DNA of 64,000 bases from Pseudomonas sp. UBA1879 (GTDB lineage Bacteria; Pseudomonadota; Gammaproteobacteria; Pseudomonadales; Pseudomonadaceae), in NCBI RefSeq assembly GCF_002338065.1, contig NZ_DDHJ01000004.1:62001-126000 (forward strand). The letters run 5' to 3'. A program made the position numbers and the translations under genes. Positions 25,505 to 34,298 of this stretch are shown here, in pieces (positions within the stretch are counted from its first letter, which is position 1; each line of letters begins with the position of its first letter). The notes beneath the pieces were generated by a model, which saw only the letters and a list, made by a program, of their open reading frames with translations, was not told the origin of the DNA and searched no databases.

Positions 25505-26680
25505 TCAGTTTTGCGCCCGGTTGGGCGTTTCGGCGTTATTGGCGTTCTGAGCCAGATTTTGTTGAGGGTCACGAGCCTTTTTGAGTTCGGCGATCCACTG
25601 CGGATCGAACTCGGTCAGGTCGTTGTGGGCCGGGAGGTAGCGCTCCGGGAATTCCCAGATCAGTACCTGCGGCGGGCTGCTCTTGAAGGCATCGGTTTGC
25701 AGATATTTGAGCATCGGCAGAATCGGGCCATGACCGTCTTCGGCGTAGTTCACGACGTCGCTGTGCAGGGCCTGCTTCAGCGCGCCAGCGAAGTTCCAGT
25801 TGGGGTTGGCGCTGTAGCTGGTGCCGACCAGACCGACTGCCACCGAGTTGTCGGCGAACAACGCATCGCCGCCTTCACCTTCGGCTTGCGCCGGGTTGGT
25901 GCTGCGTTGTTGCAGATCGTCCGGCTTGGGCAGCAGGTTGCTGAACAGCGGGTCCAGCGGCAGGAAGTTGGTCAGGTCGCCCTTGTACGGCGCGCTGGCC
26001 TTGGCTTCAGTGACGAAGGTTTGCGGGTCGCCACTGAGCGGGGTCTCTTTCGAAATCGCCTCGCCCAGTTGCTGCGCGACGACTTCAGCCCCCATCGGCG
26101 TCCAGTGGGTATCGGTGCGCAGGAACACCTGGCCCTTATCCTTGGCGCTTTGCAGCGGTGCCAGCAGATCAGGGGCGAGGATGCCAGCCTGGCTGACCTG
26201 CGCGTGGAACTGCTGATACAGGTCGGTGTGCAACGTTGAAGGTTTGTTGTCGCCGACGTGCTCCGGGTACAGACGGGTCTTCGCCGGAACAATCGCCAGC
26301 ACCAGTTGCGTGCCCTGTTTCTTCAAGGTGTCGCGCACGCCCTGGATGATCGCCAGGTTGTCGGCTTCGTTCTGCTCGCCATTGGCGACTGCGTCGAACT
26401 CCTCATCGGTGTACAACCACTGATCTTTGCCAAGAATCACGCCTGGACGACCTTCGTTGAACACTTTGTAATCCAGCGCTGCCCAGAGGTTGGTGCCCAG
26501 GCGCTTGATCGGGAACTCGTCGTCGTAGTGCGTCTCCACGGCCTTGGTCCAGTGACCGTTAAGGACGGTGGTTTCCTTCGACGTCGAGAAGCCGACAAAG
26601 CTGCGCAGCGACCACAGGCCCAGCGCCAGCAAGATCGCCAGAAACAGGAAGATGTAGAGGAAACGTAATGAACGGGTCAT
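25505..26680 (-). CDS. algJ: Alginate O-acetyltransferase AlgJ
   Basis: 391 aa, membrane-anchored by an N-terminal helix (F-L-Y-I-F-L-F-L-A-I-L-L-A-L-G). SGNH-hydrolase-like periplasmic domain with the Asp-x-His motif in R-T-D-T-H-W-T-P-M-G and the nucleophile region V-G-T-S-Y-S. It takes acetyl groups passed by AlgI and hands them on toward AlgX. Starts 10 bp after algI. The C-terminus is rich in Asn and Gln. Confidence 0.95.
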   Translation of the reverse strand: MTRSLRFLYIFLFLAILLALGLWSLRSFVGFSTSKETTVLNGHWTKAVETHYDDEFPIKRLGTNLWAALDYKVFNEGRPGVILGKDQWLYTDEEFDAVANGEQNEADNLAIIQGVRDTLKKQGTQLVLAIVPAKTRLYPEHVGDNKPSTLHTDLYQQFHAQVSQAGILAPDLLAPLQSAKDKGQVFLRTDTHWTPMGAEVVAQQLGEAISKETPLSGDPQTFVTEAKASAPYKGDLTNFLPLDPLFSNLLPKPDDLQQRSTNPAQAEGEGGDALFADNSVAVGLVGTSYSANPNWNFAGALKQALHSDVVNYAEDGHGPILPMLKYLQTDAFKSSPPQVLIWEFPERYLPAHNDLTEFDPQWIAELKKARDPQQNLAQNANNAETPNRAQN

Positions 26681-26690
26681 GTCAGGCTCC

Positions 26691-28256
26691 TCAGAACTGG
26701 AAGTACAGGAACGGCGAGAAGCTGGCCGCCGAGAGTTTGAGAATCGAGGCCACGAACATCAGCAGGATCAGCGCGCGCATGACGTAGCGCGACCAGTCGG
26801 CCGTCCAGTAGGCAGGCTGAACCTGCGCTTCGGTGCCGACGATGTAACCCGGTTGATGAATGCTGCCTGGGGTGTCACCTGGTACCGCCTTGATCATGCC
26901 CGGTACGGCCGAAGCAGGGCCGTCGGCTTGAACCGGCGTGTCACCTTTTGGTTTTTCCGGTGCGCGGTTGCGATAGAAATCGCGCAGACCGAAGAACGCC
27001 AGGGTGATGTACGCCACGATCAGTGTTGCCACTTGCAGGCCGGTGAGGCTGGCACGGTTCAGATCTGACAGCTCCCACTCACTGAAGCTGAACATAGCGC
27101 CGTACATGCGGGCGGCGACGTGCAGGTTTTCAGCGCGGAAGATCACCCAGCCCATCACCACCAGAAGGAACGTGAAAGCCCAGCGAACGACGTTGAAAGT
27201 GCGTGGCGTGGTGTTCAGCCCCAACGCTTTTTCGATGGCCAGCCACACCCCATGCCAGGCGCCCCAGACGATGTAGGTGATGTTGGCGCCGTGCCACAGA
27301 CCGCCCAGCAGCATGGTCAGGAACAGGTTGCGGTAGGTCGCGACCTTGCCGCCACGGTTACCGCCCAGGGTGATGTACAGGTAGTCACGCAGCCAGGTGG
27401 AAAGGCTGATGTGCCAGCGCCGCCAGAACTCGGTGATCGACTGGCTGATGTAGGGCTGTTTGAAGTTTTCCATGAATCGGAAACCCATCATCAGACCCAG
27501 GCCGATGGCCATGTCGCTGTAACCGGAGAAGTCGAAATACAACTGCGCGGTGTAGGCCAGTGCGCCAAGCCAGGCATCGCCCGTGGTCGGTTGTTGCAGA
27601 GCGAAGCAGTGATCGACCACTACGGCCAGGGTGTCGGCAATGAACACCTTCTTGATGAAGCCCTGCATGAAGCGGGTCACGCCTTCGGAGAATTTGTCCA
27701 GCGTGTGGGTGCGGTTATTGAACTGATCCACCAGGTCGCGGAAGCGCAGCACGGGGCCGGCGATCAGGTGCGGGAAGATCGCCACGAACGCCGCAAAGTC
27801 GATCAGGTTGCGCGTCGCTGGCGTGTCGCCGCGGTAGACGTCGATGATGTAGCTGATGGACTCGAAGATGTAGAACGAGATCCCGATCGGCAACAGCACG
27901 TGGGTCAGGATGAACGGCTCAAGACCGAACGAGGTCATGATCGCGTTGATGCTGTCCACGCCAAAGTTGGCGTATTTGAAATAGCCCAGGATGCACAGGT
28001 CGACCGCGACACCCAGCAACAGCCAGCGCTGCGCGGGTTTGGTCCTGACCCCGGCGGCACCGACGCGCAGGCCGATCCAGTAGTTCCACAACGTCACACC
28101 TGCGAACAGTGCCAGGAAGTCCACTCGCCACCACGCATAGAACACGTAGCTGGCGACCAGCAGCAGCAGGTTGCGATAGCGTTGCCCGCTCAAGTAGTAC
28201 AAGCCGAGAAACACCGGCAAGAACAAGAACAGGAACACGTTGGATGAGAAAACCAT
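26691..28256 (-). CDS. algI: Membrane-bound O-acyltransferase AlgI
   Basis: 521-aa polytopic inner-membrane MBOAT protein that moves acetyl groups across the membrane for alginate acetylation. The catalytic His is in L-L-G-G-L-W-H-G-A-N, and F-W-R-R-W-H-I-S-L-S-T-W-L-R-D-Y is the MBOAT signature. The start M-V-F-S-S-N-V-F-L-F is conserved and GGAGA precedes it. The gap to algL upstream holds a REP pair. Confidence 0.96.
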   Translation of the reverse strand: MVFSSNVFLFLFLPVFLGLYYLSGQRYRNLLLLVASYVFYAWWRVDFLALFAGVTLWNYWIGLRVGAAGVRTKPAQRWLLLGVAVDLCILGYFKYANFGVDSINAIMTSFGLEPFILTHVLLPIGISFYIFESISYIIDVYRGDTPATRNLIDFAAFVAIFPHLIAGPVLRFRDLVDQFNNRTHTLDKFSEGVTRFMQGFIKKVFIADTLAVVVDHCFALQQPTTGDAWLGALAYTAQLYFDFSGYSDMAIGLGLMMGFRFMENFKQPYISQSITEFWRRWHISLSTWLRDYLYITLGGNRGGKVATYRNLFLTMLLGGLWHGANITYIVWGAWHGVWLAIEKALGLNTTPRTFNVVRWAFTFLLVVMGWVIFRAENLHVAARMYGAMFSFSEWELSDLNRASLTGLQVATLIVAYITLAFFGLRDFYRNRAPEKPKGDTPVQADGPASAVPGMIKAVPGDTPGSIHQPGYIVGTEAQVQPAYWTADWSRYVMRALILLMFVASILKLSAASFSPFLYFQF

Positions 28257-28361
28257 CCTTATCTCTCCGTTTGTCCAGCATCAAGGGCCGAAGCCCCCCC
28301 AAACCCCCCACGAACAAAATGGAGGGGTGAAACATTTCCAGCTCACGACGCGGTACTTAGC

Positions 28362-28450
28362 TGTGGGAGCCGGCTTGCTGGCGAATGCGTTGGATCAGAT
28401 ACCTCAACGCTAAATGACACACCGCATTCGCCAGCAAACCGGCTCCCACA
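28362..28450. repeat. REP-type inverted repeat between algL and algI
   Basis: TGTGGGAGCCGGCTTGCTGG at 28362 is mirrored by CCAGCAAACCGGCTCCCACA ending at 28450. It lies inside the alginate operon (a 247 bp gap), where the hairpin could affect mRNA stability or readthrough. Confidence 0.88.
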
Positions 28451-28503
28451 AGGGGCATCACCAGACAAGACACATGTCTCGTACCTGGAAATGCCCATCG
28501 CTC

Positions 28504-29649
28504 TTACGAGCCGCCTTTCTCACCCTTCTCATGACTTGGGTCATAGGTGCGGGTCAGGTCACCGCCAAGGCGGAAGTTCTTGAACGGCTGCATCTTGTGC
28601 TTCTGTTCCAGCACATCCGGGCCGCAGTCGTAGAGCGAGCAATAGGGTTCCAGCCAAGCGAATTTCATGTCGGTTTTCAGGTCCGTCATGTCCTGTTTCT
28701 GGCCGTCTTTGGCCTGGAACTCATCACCCGAATCCTTGACCCCGGCCAGCACGCGATCACCCAGGCGTTTCAACGCGCCATTGTTTTCAGCACGCAGGTC
28801 GACGCCATTGGCCTGAGCGAAACTGGCGATCATTGCCAGTGGCGGCAAAGCGTAGTTGTGGTACGCCAGCGCGCGCTGTTTACGCTTGAGTTCGTTAGGC
28901 AGGAAGCCTTGCTGATCGACCTGATTGGCCGCGACCTTGAACTCTTTTACGGACCAGTCGAACAAATCCTTGCGGTTGGTGGCCACGGCAGTGGACATCA
29001 CCGACCAGGCCGCCCAGTACGAGTGGTTGTTGGTCTTGTCCAGTGGAAGGTTGTCCCAGTCGCTGACCACTTGATCGGCGAGCTTGCTGAACCAGGCCTC
29101 GATCACCTGAGCGTCTTGCTGACGAGTGGCCAGCGGATGTGACTCCGAGAACTTCAGGCGCAGGTAAGACGACGACATGCTGCCCAACGCCCATTTGCGC
29201 ATCGACTTGCCGGTGTGGTTGAAGTCCTTGGACTCCAGCGCATCGGCCTTGGCCCATGTGGTGAGCATGCCCAGTGCGCAATCCAGCTGTTCCGGACGCC
29301 CGTCACGCATGTACTGCATCACCACTTTGCTGGTGTTGCGTTCCATGGTGGTGATGTCTTTCGTCGTGTCGCGGAAGGCTTTTTCCGACGCGACGTTCAG
29401 CGTCGCGCGGGCCTTGTCCGAGCCTTCGTATTTGCTGCGGAATTGCAGCGAGCCGGTGTAGGGCTGCGGTGTGGCCTCACAGGTGAATTTGTTGTCACCG
29501 GTTTTGTACTTTTCCACGCCTTCGTAATAGCCCTTTGGGGGTACCAGAGTGGAACCGGTCGTCACGCCGCTGTTAGCGCTCGTGCAGCCAGAGATCGACA
29601 GCAGCGCCATCGACAGAAGGGTAGGGAGCATCAGTTTTGGAGTGTGCAT
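28504..29649 (-). CDS. algL: Alginate lyase AlgL (apparent lipoprotein)
   Basis: 381-aa periplasmic mannuronate-specific lyase (PL5) that clears misguided polymer from the periplasm. Catalytic-region motifs N-N-H-S-Y-W-A-A-W-S and R-Q-R-A-L-A-Y-H-N-Y-A-L-P are present. The ATG at 29649 follows GAGG and lies 7 bp after the algX stop. The signal sequence ends S-I-S-G-C (Cys22), a lipobox. As I recall it, the P. aeruginosa protein has a plain signal peptide, so membrane anchoring here would be a difference. Confidence 0.95.
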   Translation of the reverse strand: MHTPKLMLPTLLSMALLSISGCTSANSGVTTGSTLVPPKGYYEGVEKYKTGDNKFTCEATPQPYTGSLQFRSKYEGSDKARATLNVASEKAFRDTTKDITTMERNTSKVVMQYMRDGRPEQLDCALGMLTTWAKADALESKDFNHTGKSMRKWALGSMSSSYLRLKFSESHPLATRQQDAQVIEAWFSKLADQVVSDWDNLPLDKTNNHSYWAAWSVMSTAVATNRKDLFDWSVKEFKVAANQVDQQGFLPNELKRKQRALAYHNYALPPLAMIASFAQANGVDLRAENNGALKRLGDRVLAGVKDSGDEFQAKDGQKQDMTDLKTDMKFAWLEPYCSLYDCGPDVLEQKHKMQPFKNFRLGGDLTRTYDPSHEKGEKGGS

Positions 29650-29656
29650 AGGAGCC

Positions 29657-31096
29657 TCATAACCCGGCTTGCGCGTTTTTATGCGCGACATTCGGGAACA
29701 CGTTGCGTTTGCATACTTTCGCTTCGACCTGCTGAGGTGCAGTGCCCGCTTCAGGACCCTGCACTTCCACTGCGAGCAATTGCTGGTCGGCCCAGTCGTT
29801 GTCGTCACGCAGCTCGAAGGCGAAGCGCCCGTCGGTTTCGGATGTTTCAGGTTTTTCGATTTTCAGGTCTTCGTGGCGGCCATTCATGTACCAGAGGCGC
29901 GCATGAAGGGCTTTCACCGAGGTGTCAGCGAACTTGATGTCGACCTGATTACTGCCGTTGCGCACGTCCTTGATGCCTGTTTTGCCATTGACCAACAGTT
30001 CGTTAGGGCCTGGCTTGAGGGAGGTTTTGGTGGTCATCAGCGCGGGTTTGCCCTCGCAACCGTTGTCCAGCAACGACATCATCTGGCGATAGATGGTCTC
30101 CTGGTCGAGGCGGTACAGCGGCGAGAATTCCCAGATGAGAATCTTCGGCGGATGTTTCTGGAAGTCGTCGCTGCCCAGGTATTGCAGCATCGACCCTTCG
30201 AGGCCGCCGCCGGGGAAGGCGACGTTCAGCACGTCGGCACCGATGTATTCCTGTAGAAAGCCGGCGAAGTTGTAATTCTTGCCGCTGTGGCTGGTCCCGA
30301 CCAAGGTGATTTCCGGCGTGCCGGAATCGCCGAACAGGTCGCCGTCTGCCGCTTCGCCTTTCGGTTCGGTCTCGAACTGATCCATGTACTGGATGGCGTA
30401 ACTGGTGCCGCACAATTGACCGGCCATATTGTGCAGAGTGCCCTTCTTGCCCATGCGACCTGACAGATGGGTCTCGAATTCACGCTTCGGAATGTCCTTG
30501 AAAGCCGCCATCTTATGTACCGAATCGGCGACGATCTTTGCCGTGCGCTGGGCGCCATACGGCGTCCAGTGCTGGTCACCGCGGAAGTAGAAATCATGCG
30601 CCTGCTGTTCGTTGGTCAGCGGCGACAGGTCCGGCACGGTGTAGCCCATTTTCGCGAAGCGGCCGAGCATGGCCTGGTAGTTGCGCAGTGCCGTGTTGTA
30701 GTCGAACTTATCGCGGTCGGCAGGGAACAGCTTGTTGCGATCCACCAGGCCGCGGGTCGGTTGGTACACCACGACCAACTCGACGCCCTTGCTCTTGAAC
30801 GCGTCGTGCAGCTCTTGCATGCGACGGTAGCCTTCCGGCGTGGTGTCGAACTCGGTACGCAGGTCTTCACGGGTGCGGAACAGCCAGTCGCCCTGGGCCT
30901 GGACCAGCGTGGTGAAGTTCTGCTGGTAACGGGTGACGTAATTTTTCTCGTCGTGGGCTTCCGGGCAGAGGCTGCAGCAAGGCTCGGCGGTGAACGTCGG
31001 CGCGGTGGCGTCGTCGGCATACGCGGCGTTGCTGGCAGCGAACAGTGCTGCGGTCAGGCCCGAGAGGCTGAGCAATTTAATCAAGTGTGCGTGCAT
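29657..31096 (-). CDS. algX: Alginate biosynthesis protein AlgX
   Basis: 479 aa with signal peptide (A-A-L-F-A-A-S-N-A-A-Y-A). Two-domain periplasmic protein: an SGNH-like acetyltransferase domain with R-G-D-Q-H-W-T-P-Y-G and V-G-T-S-H-S, then a carbohydrate-binding module. It acetylates mannuronate residues and is part of the trans-envelope alginate complex. Paralogous to AlgJ, as seen in the shared D-x-H-W-T-P-x-G motif. Confidence 0.95.
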   Translation of the reverse strand: MHAHLIKLLSLSGLTAALFAASNAAYADDATAPTFTAEPCCSLCPEAHDEKNYVTRYQQNFTTLVQAQGDWLFRTREDLRTEFDTTPEGYRRMQELHDAFKSKGVELVVVYQPTRGLVDRNKLFPADRDKFDYNTALRNYQAMLGRFAKMGYTVPDLSPLTNEQQAHDFYFRGDQHWTPYGAQRTAKIVADSVHKMAAFKDIPKREFETHLSGRMGKKGTLHNMAGQLCGTSYAIQYMDQFETEPKGEAADGDLFGDSGTPEITLVGTSHSGKNYNFAGFLQEYIGADVLNVAFPGGGLEGSMLQYLGSDDFQKHPPKILIWEFSPLYRLDQETIYRQMMSLLDNGCEGKPALMTTKTSLKPGPNELLVNGKTGIKDVRNGSNQVDIKFADTSVKALHARLWYMNGRHEDLKIEKPETSETDGRFAFELRDDNDWADQQLLAVEVQGPEAGTAPQQVEAKVCKRNVFPNVAHKNAQAGL

Positions 31097-31109
31097 AGAG
31101 ATGGCTTCC

Positions 31110-32759
31110 TCAGTCCCGGAGTTGTTTCTGGCTTTCGACCGGGTCGATCAACACGGCTTTTTGTTGGCGCACCAGCAGATCGAGGATTTCATCCTGGCGG
31201 TCCCCGAGGACGCCGTTGAAACTGATCCCGGTGCTCTTGGTCGGCGCAAGCATCGATACCTTGTACAGCTCGACGCTGAGCGGCGAGTCGATGGACAGGG
31301 GGCCGGAACCGTTGGAGGTCAATTCGCCGCCGACCATGATCAGCGACACTTCGGCGTCGAACGGGTCAAGCTTGATGTCGCGGTCGGTGTCGGACAGGTC
31401 CTTGATGTGACCGTAAACGCCCATCAGGCCGTTGCCGATCGCCAAGTTCTCGTACAGCTTGATGTTGGTGCTGTTGCGAACCCGGATACCGTGGCGTTTG
31501 TTGGCGAAGACGCGATTGCCCCACAGCAGGTTGTCGGCGCTCTCGTACAAGGTGATGCCGTCGGTGTGGTTACGGTAGATCTCGTTGTAGGCCACCAGGT
31601 TGTTGACGCTGTTACGGTCCAACACGATGCCGGACAGGTGATTGTCGTAGCTCTTGTTGTTGATGATGAAGCTGTCGTTCACCTCACGAGAGACGATGAT
31701 CCCGTGCTTTTTCTTGGTCCCGTACACCGTGTTCTCGGCAATGATCAGGCCGTGAGAACGGTCGTGTGGGTCGATGCCGTAGATGATGTTGTCGTGGTAG
31801 GTGTTGCTCTTGACCACGAAGTCGCGCGTTTCATAGCAGTAGAAGCCGTACCAGAGGTCCGTGAACTCGGAGTTGACGATCCAGCCAGTGGGGTCCGGGC
31901 GGTTCATCTTCGCCTTGGTCATGGGCGTGTACTGGGAAATACTGACGCCGTACGACTTGCTGTTGTTGTAACCCAGATTCGCCATCTTGGTGTTGAAGAT
32001 GTACGTCTGGGTGCCACCCCAGGCCAGCAGGAACGGACGGAATTCCTTCGGCGCCTTGAACGTGGACGGCCCGTTGGCCTTCTCGCTCCAGCCGGTCAAT
32101 TTGGTGTCGGCCATGAACAGCTGGTTGTCGTTGATCAGAAACGCACCGGCGTCCTGCGACAGGCGCAGTTCCACGGTTTTCTTGTCGATCTCCAGGATGC
32201 CCTTGTGGCCGACCACGATGGGCAGCCGCGCGAGGAACACACCTGGCGAAGTCTCGCTCAGGTACTGTTTCGGCACCTTTTTCGCGAGGTCTTGCAGGTT
32301 CATGTAGCCATCGTCGATAAAGATTGCCTCGGGAATCCCGTGCTGGCGCGCAACCCACTCGGCCATCTTGTTATCGCCGCCGATGAATTCCTTGAGCGAG
32401 TCTTCCTGCATCATGCGGCGAATCGAGACCTTGCCCGGTTTGCTGCGCACGATCTTTTTCTGCATGGCCTCCAGGGTGTAACCCGACAGGTCCGGCAGCT
32501 TGGGTTTGTCCATCTTCAGCGGCTCGGTCGGCGCGCTGCTGATGGTGTAGGTCTTGGCCTGGTGCAGACCTTTGACTACTTCTTCGCCGCTGGCAGATTG
32601 CTCGGCCGCTGCGGGCTTTGGCAGGGGCACCGGGCTGTTGGCCATGACCTGCGCGCTGGCCATCAGCAAGGCGCTGCTCAGCACCGCGCTTTCGAGCAGG
32701 GCGTGAGGCCAGGTACGTGACCGGGTCAAGGGCCGCAAACGGTTTGCTGGGCTGTTCAT
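31110..32759 (-). CDS. algG: Mannuronan C5-epimerase AlgG
   Basis: 549-aa periplasmic enzyme converting D-mannuronate to L-guluronate within the polymer. Has a signal peptide (L-L-M-A-S-A-Q-V-M-A) and a right-handed beta-helix of CASH repeats. The catalytic D-P-H-D motif is present in G-I-D-P-H-D-R-S-H-G. Length is close to known AlgG proteins. Lies 27 bp after algE. Confidence 0.96.
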   Translation of the reverse strand: MNSPANRLRPLTRSRTWPHALLESAVLSSALLMASAQVMANSPVPLPKPAAAEQSASGEEVVKGLHQAKTYTISSAPTEPLKMDKPKLPDLSGYTLEAMQKKIVRSKPGKVSIRRMMQEDSLKEFIGGDNKMAEWVARQHGIPEAIFIDDGYMNLQDLAKKVPKQYLSETSPGVFLARLPIVVGHKGILEIDKKTVELRLSQDAGAFLINDNQLFMADTKLTGWSEKANGPSTFKAPKEFRPFLLAWGGTQTYIFNTKMANLGYNNSKSYGVSISQYTPMTKAKMNRPDPTGWIVNSEFTDLWYGFYCYETRDFVVKSNTYHDNIIYGIDPHDRSHGLIIAENTVYGTKKKHGIIVSREVNDSFIINNKSYDNHLSGIVLDRNSVNNLVAYNEIYRNHTDGITLYESADNLLWGNRVFANKRHGIRVRNSTNIKLYENLAIGNGLMGVYGHIKDLSDTDRDIKLDPFDAEVSLIMVGGELTSNGSGPLSIDSPLSVELYKVSMLAPTKSTGISFNGVLGDRQDEILDLLVRQQKAVLIDPVESQKQLRD

Positions 32760-32786
32760 GTCATTGCACTCCTATAGCGGCTTGCA

Positions 32787-34298
32787 TCAGAAGCGCCAGA
32801 TGACGTCGACGATGGCGCGGTGCATGTAGTCGTCGACACCGCTGTGATACGCATCGCCCGGCTTGAACACGCCTGCGCGCAGACGAATCAGCGCGGACGG
32901 CTCGTCGAAGGACTGGCTCACCGAGGCCGGCAGCAGGCCTTGTTTGAAATATTTCGTGACCACCAAATCCATCTCCTGACCCAGATCCTTGCGGCCATCT
33001 TCCAGCGGCAGGGAATCGAAGGTGCCGGTCGCGACGCCGTCGGCATCGACGTTCTCGCGGGCCGGATTCACGCCTGCGCCACCGATGCCGGAATGGCCAT
33101 CGACGCGACGGAACTTGTGGTAGATCAGCGAGGCGTCGTAGTCCTCCTGCATTTGCCAGGAGGCGAACAGCGAGCCCGATTCCACGTTGGCCATCTCGCC
33201 CTGGAAGGCTTCGCCGAAGCGGTGTACGCGTGAGCGAGTACCGGTCCAGTTCGAGCGGTTGCTCTCCAGGCCGTTCTGTTCGTAGTTCTTGCTGGCGCGG
33301 GAGTACGCGCCGCCGACCTGCCATTGCGGATCGAGACGGAAACGCAGGCCCAGGTCGGTGGCCCAGCCGTTGACGTTGCTGCTGTCTTTCTGCCCCGCCA
33401 GGTATTGATCGGTGGTCGCGTCGTAGCGTGTGCCGATCTGATCCCGGTTACCGGTCAGCCAGGTCAGGCTGCCCCAGTAATTCACGGTGTTCAGGTTGCG
33501 GTAGTTGTACGCATCGCTATTGGCTTGAAGGCCGAGCCAGGTCAGATCGCCACGGCTGGTCTTGTCCAGATCGTCGATCGATTCGCCCTGATGTTTCAGG
33601 CTGCCACCGTCATGGCTGTGGTGCGCCCGGATACCGGCCCACTGGCCTGGCGTCCACTGGTAGGCCACGTCGCCGAAGACGTGTTGGCGATCCTTGTCCT
33701 GCGCCGACAATTCGGTGAGGTCGGTGCGGTATTCGCTGAAGCGCTGAGCGGCGCCGATTTCGGCTTTGAGCAGCGTGGTGTCGAAGGTCCAGTTGAGGGC
33801 TTCGATGTTGGTGTCGTGCCACTGGCCGTCGTCATTGCGCAGGCGTTGACGACCGAATTTGAGAATCTCGCCGGGATACGGCGTAAAACCGCTGTAACCG
33901 ACCCAGAACTCACGCAGGGCTGCGTAGCTGTCGTCCACTTTGCGGCTGCTGGAGGTCTTGCGCGCACGCTGGCTGGTCTGGCCATCGGCGTTGTCGACTT
34001 GCTCGTCCAGCGGGTCGGTCTGGATGGTGTCGGTGGCGGTGACCACTTGGCCCATTGCGTAGCCGCTCCAGTCGCCCCATTGGCCATACGCCCATGGGCG
34101 CAAGTCCAGACCCAGGCCGTTGACGTCGCCGCCGCCACGGGTACCGAGATCGCGGTCGTCTTCCAGCTGGCCAGTGGCTTTCACTTCGATACCGAAATTC
34201 TTGTCTTCGGTCAGCGCAGCCAATGTCGGGGTGGCCCAGATCAGGGTGAAGCCCAGACCGAGCCCGGCCGCCATCAGAGGGTTCAACTTAAGCTTCAT
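32787..34298 (-). CDS. algE: Alginate export porin AlgE
   Basis: 503-aa outer-membrane beta-barrel that lets alginate out of the cell. Signal peptide at the N-terminus (A-G-L-G-L-G-F-T-L-I-W-A), then strands rich in alternating aromatic residues and Arg. The C-terminal residues I-V-D-V-I-W-R-F end in the Phe signature of outer-membrane barrels. Its start overlaps the algK stop by four bases (ATGA type), indicating coupling with algK. Confidence 0.96.
   Translation of the reverse strand: MKLKLNPLMAAGLGLGFTLIWATPTLAALTEDKNFGIEVKATGQLEDDRDLGTRGGGDVNGLGLDLRPWAYGQWGDWSGYAMGQVVTATDTIQTDPLDEQVDNADGQTSQRARKTSSSRKVDDSYAALREFWVGYSGFTPYPGEILKFGRQRLRNDDGQWHDTNIEALNWTFDTTLLKAEIGAAQRFSEYRTDLTELSAQDKDRQHVFGDVAYQWTPGQWAGIRAHHSHDGGSLKHQGESIDDLDKTSRGDLTWLGLQANSDAYNYRNLNTVNYWGSLTWLTGNRDQIGTRYDATTDQYLAGQKDSSNVNGWATDLGLRFRLDPQWQVGGAYSRASKNYEQNGLESNRSNWTGTRSRVHRFGEAFQGEMANVESGSLFASWQMQEDYDASLIYHKFRRVDGHSGIGGAGVNPARENVDADGVATGTFDSLPLEDGRKDLGQEMDLVVTKYFKQGLLPASVSQSFDEPSALIRLRAGVFKPGDAYHSGVDDYMHRAIVDVIWRF

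Noticed and set aside
30990..32720. 576-codon open frame on the + strand opposite algG
   Set aside because: Antisense of a well-supported gene; its His/Val/Asp-rich repeats mirror the beta-helix codons of algG.
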